Assembly: GCA_028565635.1 (NCBI GenBank)
Contig: JAOXYB010024535.1
Location: 1-13,941 of the forward strand
DNA length: 13,941 bases
Origin: Phoronis ovalis
Taxonomy: Eukaryota > Phoronida > Phoronidae
Direction of reading: 5' to 3'
The position numbers were made by a program, and so were the translations under genes. Shown here piece after piece: positions 1 to 6,800 of the stretch. Position 1 is the first letter of the stretch. Every line of letters begins with the position of its first letter. The notes beneath the pieces are model-generated. The model worked only from the letters and a program-made list of their open reading frames with translations, was not told the origin of the DNA and searched no databases.

Positions 1-308
1 AGGGGATGTGTATTTAAATTATAGTACAGCAATATTAGAAGAATTTTATAATAATTGCTTTTGTTGTCCATGTTTTTTATAAGCATCTACTTCTTAAACA
101 AATTGTCAAAACAGTTATAAATATCAATATCTCACACATAACCACTCTTTTCCTCAGAAATAGAGGAATTGTGGGGCAGAGGTGACAAAATGTTGAACCT
201 AGCTGATATATACTTGTTTGTAATAGCTGTGTTGGAATGATTGATATTTATAAGCTTTTTATAATTACCAACTGGGGGTCTACTAGTTGTCAGAAACATA
301 AAGTTATG
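1..308. other. Downstream flank, nothing recognised
   Basis: AT-rich sequence beyond the likely CFAP99 polyadenylation signals. I found no convincing exon, RNA gene or mobile element on either strand. Confidence 0.5.
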
Positions 309-360
309 TTTTCATAAATATTTATTATTATTTATTTTCATAAATATTTATTATTATTTA
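309..360. repeat. Perfect 26-base tandem duplication (two copies)
   Basis: Positions 309-334 and 335-360 are identical and directly adjacent (each begins TTTTCATAAATATTTATT). The unit is pure AT except for one C. On the minus strand each copy carries AATAAA-type polyadenylation signals. It is probably a recent slippage or short tandem duplication. Confidence 0.9.
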
Positions 361-512
361 TGAGTTTGTAACTCTGTAAATATGCTTACATGAGTCGTAA
401 AGTTATGATTTTTTCTGGCAACAGATTTTGCTTCCAGAAGTGACTGTCCGGATTAACAGAATAATTGTAATCTACAATGTTTCCAACAACGGTGATGAAC
501 TAATATTTTGTT

Positions 513-544
513 ATTCATTGCCATTGGTTGCAATGGAATGTAAT
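513..544. other. Stem-loop in the CFAP99 3' UTR
   Basis: CCATTG at 521-526 pairs perfectly with CAATGG at 531-536 around a four-base GTTG loop. The arms extend with small mismatches (ATTCATT on the left, AATGTAAT on the right). It lies inside the predicted 3' UTR and could form in RNA. No function is claimed. Confidence 0.45.
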
Positions 545-741
545 TTTAAAGAATATCAATGTGACAAGTTGTTGAAATTATGCCAAGACATACATTACTA
601 AAAACTAATACTCAAGCATTGTAGTGCATTCCTTTTCGACTGATTTCGTATATTGTTACTTTTTGCTTAACTATTCCACAAGATAACATGATATGCCATT
701 TCTACTATGCAGTGCATCATATTTAATAACAATTTGACATT

Positions 742-897
742 TCATGAATTTTGGTATATCACTCCTAGTCTGCTTGTATTAGGCGCATTGAAATGATTCG
801 GAGCTGTATGATCTATGTCCAGACCATGTGAGTGGTACTTTGTCATTCTCTGATTTGTTGCTTCTAGTTCTGCCCAGCGTCTAGCTTCTGCCGCTTT
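742..897 (-). CDS. CFAP99: CFAP99 terminal coding exon 16 with stop codon
   Basis: 156 nt including the TGA at 742-744, after acceptor TTTTTTAG. It encodes KAAEARRWAELEATNQRM, then a less charged tail ending GVIYQNS. The helix EARRWAELE fits the end of the coiled coil. Confidence 0.85.
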   Translation of the reverse strand, partial: KAAEARRWAELEATNQRMTKYHSHGLDIDHTAPNHFNAPNTSRLGVIYQNS

Positions 898-3800
898 CTA
901 AAAAAAATAAAAGATGAAATTGTGATTGTGCAAACAATTACTGAAAATCTTGAAACACAACAAAAACGATAAAAAATTGGAACCCAGCCAAATGGCAAAT
1001 GACTGTATACAAAATAATGTTTAACATTCAGGGGTAGGTTTCTCAACAGGCATCATCTTAAGTCTATCTATCATCAAGTCTAAACTACTAGTTTAAATTT
1101 AATCCTAATTGCATACTTAGTAAACTTAGACCTAAGATACGATAAGTTTCAAAAAAACCACCCCAGGTGCTCAAAGTTGACTTTAATTTCAGTATATTGC
1201 ATTATATACTCACTCCTTTCAATTGCCAAATATTTATTTTTACCGAAAGTAGGAAAATTTCCATTTTTTTGTAAAACAAGTATTTCAACATTTGTATCTA
1301 TATTAACTGACACAAAACAGGTAAACAATCTAATTTCTTTGTTAACAAAACAATAAATTAAAACCATTATTTTTTAATTGTTCATTGAAATTTTTTTATG
1401 TAAATTACTTCATAGGCAGCTACAGCTGCTATTTTCTTATCAGCTTTCTCAGCTGAGATTATTAGGTTATTACTCTCTGGTTTCTGTTTCTGAAATTAAT
1501 AACATGAAATGCAAAAACTGTTACTTAAAATAATTTTAATAGCAACTACGGCAGAGTCACTTCATACTATATTTTAAGAAGGTTATCCCATTTTATTTTA
1601 GACCGCGTGAACCAAGGATAATATTTGCAAGACGAGCACTTGTAATATATTGAATTTTAAATTAAGCCCTATTAAAAAGTGATCAAATGTATAAATGGCA
1701 AGATAAATTAAAATCACAAGTGAGTCGCAACCTCTTCAGGTTAGGCAATTAATTTTTTAAGATTTCGTAATTATTATAATAACTAAACCTACCTTTTTTC
1801 TCTGCACTATATATAATATAACAAATTTTGTAGTCAGTAAAATAGATAGGATGGCAAAATAGTATCATACTAACAATAATGAAATTAACATTAAATAAAA
1901 TCTATGAAATTTAGAGAAATAAATGATCTTCAACAAATGACCTGCATATGCGTGTTACTAACATTGATTTTCAAACTTTTAAATATTGTCCAATCTTTGA
2001 TATAATTTGCATCAAATAACATATTGTACGTGATTGCTAAATTAACAATAGGCATTCACATGTTTTTATCTGTAGTAAATGCTTTCTCTAGTTGTACACC
2101 CAATTCCTTTTATTTCCTCCAAGATATCATAATTAAATACAGGATGGAATATATTGAAATTTGATGTCAGAGAAGTATCATAAATTTGAAGATTAAGTAC
2201 TCACAGACAGATTGGATTGAAGAATTAAGAAACAGGTAAAGTAAATGACTGTAATAAAAAAATAACTAAAAATAGTACCTTTTCATCCATAAGATAGTTT
2301 TTATTTATCTTAGGTGGTTTTTTACTGGCAGCTTTTTCTTTCTGTCGTTCTTGCAATCGTTGTTGCTTCTTTTCTTCTATTTTACGCTCCAGTTCTAGAA
2401 GTTTATCATTATTTTTTATGATAACCTCAGGTCTCTTGATAAGTCTAGTTTTTTTTTTAATTTCCAATCTAAAAAGGGAAGAAAATTAGTAATGCATGCA
2501 AAGGACCAATATTTCCAAAGTTTCACTTGGCAATGGAAAGATTGATTTGATCATAGAAATAATACATCCATTTTATAAGTATTAATTCTGTTCACTGTTT
2601 TGGTAAAGTCAGAGTTAACTCTTCTGCATGACTACAAATATTACCTTTCAGCAGCAACTTTACTTTGTTCTGCTCTATGTTTAGATATTGTGTTCAGTGC
2701 ATCCATTAACATCTGATCCTTTTGTGTTTTATTTTCAATTATTCGGTCTCGTTTTTCCTCTTCAGCTTCTTTTTCTGCTGTTCTTAAAAGAGCAACTCTT
2801 TCTCGTAACTGCAATGAAAATAATTTAGCATTAAGAAGCATAGGACAGTGCTAGGTGTGACTTCACATGTCACAAAATTAGGTTCTAATTACAGCTCCCT
2901 TATATCAGATTGCAGAATTTCAGAATATGCCTTGTTTTGGGAATTAAGATTTTTTTTTAATAGACTTATTTGCATTCATTTGCCTTGGGTGAGCCACTGT
3001 TTTTATCACCGCATAAATCAAAATGATCCTTGCTTTACTGATTTTGCAACTGGAAACAGGCGAGCCGACGGAGAACTGTATCACTCTTCATTCACAATAT
3101 GTGGATGCTGGGAATGTTTGGATTCACACGGTGATCATGATAGTGGCTCCACCAAGTGCATGTAAATAGTTTATTGCAAGGTACAACTCTGTGCAGGCGA
3201 CGCATCACACTAATGTGCTTACACCAAAATTTATGATACCAGTAGAAAAAACACATACCTCAGCTATAGACATTTCTCCCAACAAGCCAAAACCTGCTGT
3301 CGACGTTAAATCTACAAACTTATGTCGAATTACAGGCACTGCCTCCATGGCACGGATCTGGTTAATTAGGTCAATTTTTCTACGCATTTCTTCCTCTGCT
3401 TCTTCCAATGCCTGACGCATTAGTTCCTGACTTTCTCTGTTTACTTCTTGAACTGTAAGATGAATCCAGTAAAATGTATACTTGGAGTTATTATCTGACA
3501 ATATGGCTATGTAATGACTATTATTTATTTATGGAAATTGCTATACAAACCATGAATGCATTGTCCTATCTTCAAAAATGTAAAAACGGATGTTAATAAG
3601 GTAATGAAGAAGCTGTAATTTATTAGTGCATTCTATTAGTCAAACTATCAGACTGTGACTACTATGCAGCTTAAAGGAACATGAAGGAAAGCCTAACAGT
3701 AGCTGATACTGTGTGTAAACATTTAGGAAGCAAATGAAAGACGGGTAAGAAAAGAGTTATCATTGATTTCACTAACAATACTATCAATTGACGTTGCAAT

Positions 3801-6800
3801 AATAAATATTTGCATGAAAGTAGTATATGTAGTGTTTAAATTGCTAAATTTAACTGCACAGCATAAATAACATATCAGATGTAGAAACCGCAAAGCTAAT
3901 TTCCAATAAAAAATAAATGTTTCGTATCTTGGAATTATTATAATTATGCAGAACAAATAAATATATGATATAACTTACCCATTTTAGCTTTGTATTCCTG
4001 TAATTTCTTCTTTGCTTCTTTTGCATTTTCATGCATTCCCATAACTGCTTCTACTAGTTTCCTAGGAAACAAATGAATAAAAGATGTGATATTGAAAGTC
4101 TAAAGACACTATTAACTATAACATTCTTATATAATGAGAAGGGTATAGTAGTAATAATTAACTGCATGAAATGAGAAAATAATTATAACTCTGGGTAATT
4201 CTCTAAGAAATACGATCCTAAATAATTAATTTCATGATTAATACTAAACAAATTTTTTAAATGTTTAAAGCATGATTTATTTTATGAAGGTTGTAAGGTG
4301 CATTATACTGTTAAATAAATGCAGTGCAACCCTTTATAAAAAATTATTCTGTACCAATTTCTTTGTATCACACTATTTGTAGACACAATTGATGTACAAA
4401 TTGTCTGCTCATCAACACCAGATGTCACCATACCTCATCTCTTTTTCCTCCTCGAGCCTCTTCTCCAGGTACTCTTGCATCATCTGTTGCGCCTCTTCCT
4501 TCATTTCTTGAACTTTTTCTTTATTTTCTTGAATTAAATTTTGTCGAGCTAATATAGCATCTTCATGACTTAAAATACCTTCTAAACGACGACGTTCAAT
4601 GGCTGATAATTCATCTTCAAGGTCTTGTTGCTTCATTTTTGATTGCCACTCTAAGAAGTCGGATGCATCTTTAGCTCCAGTTTCTAAACTTTCCAACCTA
4701 TAAGACAACAGAACATTTAGTCTTCATAGGAATATAGACTAGATTATCAGCATATAATAGTGAAATGCTTAAGCCATAAAGGAGCATAAGAAATAGAATA
4801 CTCGTAACAAGTGTTAAACAGCTTATATTTCTGTAATGATTAAACAAACTTTGCGCCTGCCAGTAAATTAAAGAAGGGACTTATTTTCTCATCTTTTTCA
4901 ACAATACTGGAATCAGATACCTACTTTTTTAAAACTTCTTCTTCCCTCTTCCGGAACAATTTTCCCTCCCTCAAAATGGCAGCAGTATTTAGTTTGATTG
5001 GAACATTTTCTGTCTGAAAAAAAATTAGAATTCAAAAATTAAAATCACATTAGCCCTCTGTAGAGATGGACACGTACCATTTTACATAACCCTCAAAACC
5101 ACTAAAGCTTTCGAAAATTCCTATTTAAATAGGTCTCTAATATCAGCAAATTCACCTACTTTAAAACACACAGCAGGGGTAAAAAAAGAGTGCTGAGACA
5201 TCACTTTACAGTTCTTTTGCTTAACTTCTTTTATTTTAATAATCTAACAAAGGAAATATTTTATTTTAGTATCTTGTGTGTACTAATTTGAGACATTTCA
5301 ACATGAGACATAGAAACTATAAGACTTTTTACATCTTTATTGCATGCACTGTCAAGAATCTACTTTATTATTGTGTATTACATACAGCAGAGATTTCACA
5401 ATATACTTAATGGTTACATACAGTATTCATTACATAAATTACTAAACTTAACTATTTTTCAAAATATCAATCAATCTAATACAAGATGGTGCAAAATGTA
5501 TGCAAAATTCATGCCATGCAAAATTTAAAGCACAGTGGACAGTTATTTTACCCAGAACTTTGCTGGAAGTTTACGAGATCGTAAAATAGGTGTTGGTGCT
5601 TTAGAACTCTGAAATGTAGGTATATAACAACATTGGTAAATGAAGCTTTGCAATGAAAAAGCCAACACTTGAAAGCTTAATTCAATCACCAAGTAATAAT
5701 TGTAAAAAGATTAATTATATAAGATAAAAAATGCAGAAAAAAATTAAAGTTATAAAAATAATACAATAACTATACTAAATGCAAAAAGCATTTGCTAACA
5801 AGATGATGTTTCCATTTAGAATTCGATAATTAAACACTGACGAAAATTTTTCAAAATGTACTTAAAATTTAAAGACTAAAATAAATTTTAGAAATTTACC
5901 ATGCTTGTTGGTAGAGGATTTGCCTTATGTATCTCGAAGTTTATCTTGCCTTCTTCTTCTGCAATTATTTTTTGAATTCTTTTCTTAGCTTTATGGGATT
6001 TTTCTGGATTTGCACACGCAAACTGATAATTAGCTGCTTCCATTAACCGTTCCTGCAAAAACAGCACATGGAAAAGTCATTTAGATACACTTTTGTGGGC
6101 GTTATTCACATTAAGCGTAAAAATATATTTATTATTATTTAATTTCTATCATCATGCTAAAATCTTCTGCTAAAATCATGGAGTCTCAAGTTTTACCTTC
6201 TCATATCATTACTTTACAAAACAACACCTTTTTTAATCATTGGAAACTCATGGTGAGTTTTAGAACTGGACAAAAATGTATACTACATATGATTAAAATA
6301 TTTCTGTTAATGGCCTATTAAGAAGCTTCTCTGATTTAATAAGATGGCCTTTTATATTAAAAATTTCCAATAGGTGCTACCTCTGCAAGACGTCTATTTT
6401 GTTCCTTAATTTCAGCAATAAAATTTTGTTCTTTTGGTTTACTGTAGGTTGACTTTGGTGTAGGTTTGTGCTTCTCTAGTTTAGGAATCTGAAAAAAACA
6501 TGTTAATGATTAAAACAAGATACCATCAACTTTGATTACAAAACAACAATCCTCGTATTATGTCCATTCCACATTCTAAATGCTCAAACTTCAGGCGTCT
6601 GTTTTCTGAAATTTAATTCTTTTTATATATTTCCTTTGTTTATATGATTTGCATGAACAAGACACAAAAATGCTATTTTTTTAAACAAAATACCGCTAAC
6701 TGTTTCAGTGTTGATGCAAGAAGTAAATAGTCAGATTCTACTTTCTGAGTCACTTGCATGAGACTGATCAACTTACAGGTTCCGGCATGGGCACGCTACG

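Larger units (their letters stand above)
309..741 (-). other. CFAP99: Probable CFAP99 3' UTR and polyadenylation region
   Basis: Downstream of the stop at 742 I see no further coding potential. Several AATAAA signals on the minus strand (TTTATT on the plus strand at 321, 331 and 347) cluster inside a tandem duplication at 309-360. They are the most plausible 3' end signals and give a 3' UTR of about 400 bases. An ATTAAA variant at 722-727 is too close to the stop to be preferred. The cleavage site is inferred, not observed. Confidence 0.5.

Noticed and set aside
2848-3165. 105-codon plus-strand open frame
   Set aside because: It lies across the fold-back element in a CFAP99 intron, has no family resemblance and no splice partners. 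Its length follows from the GC-richer repeat.
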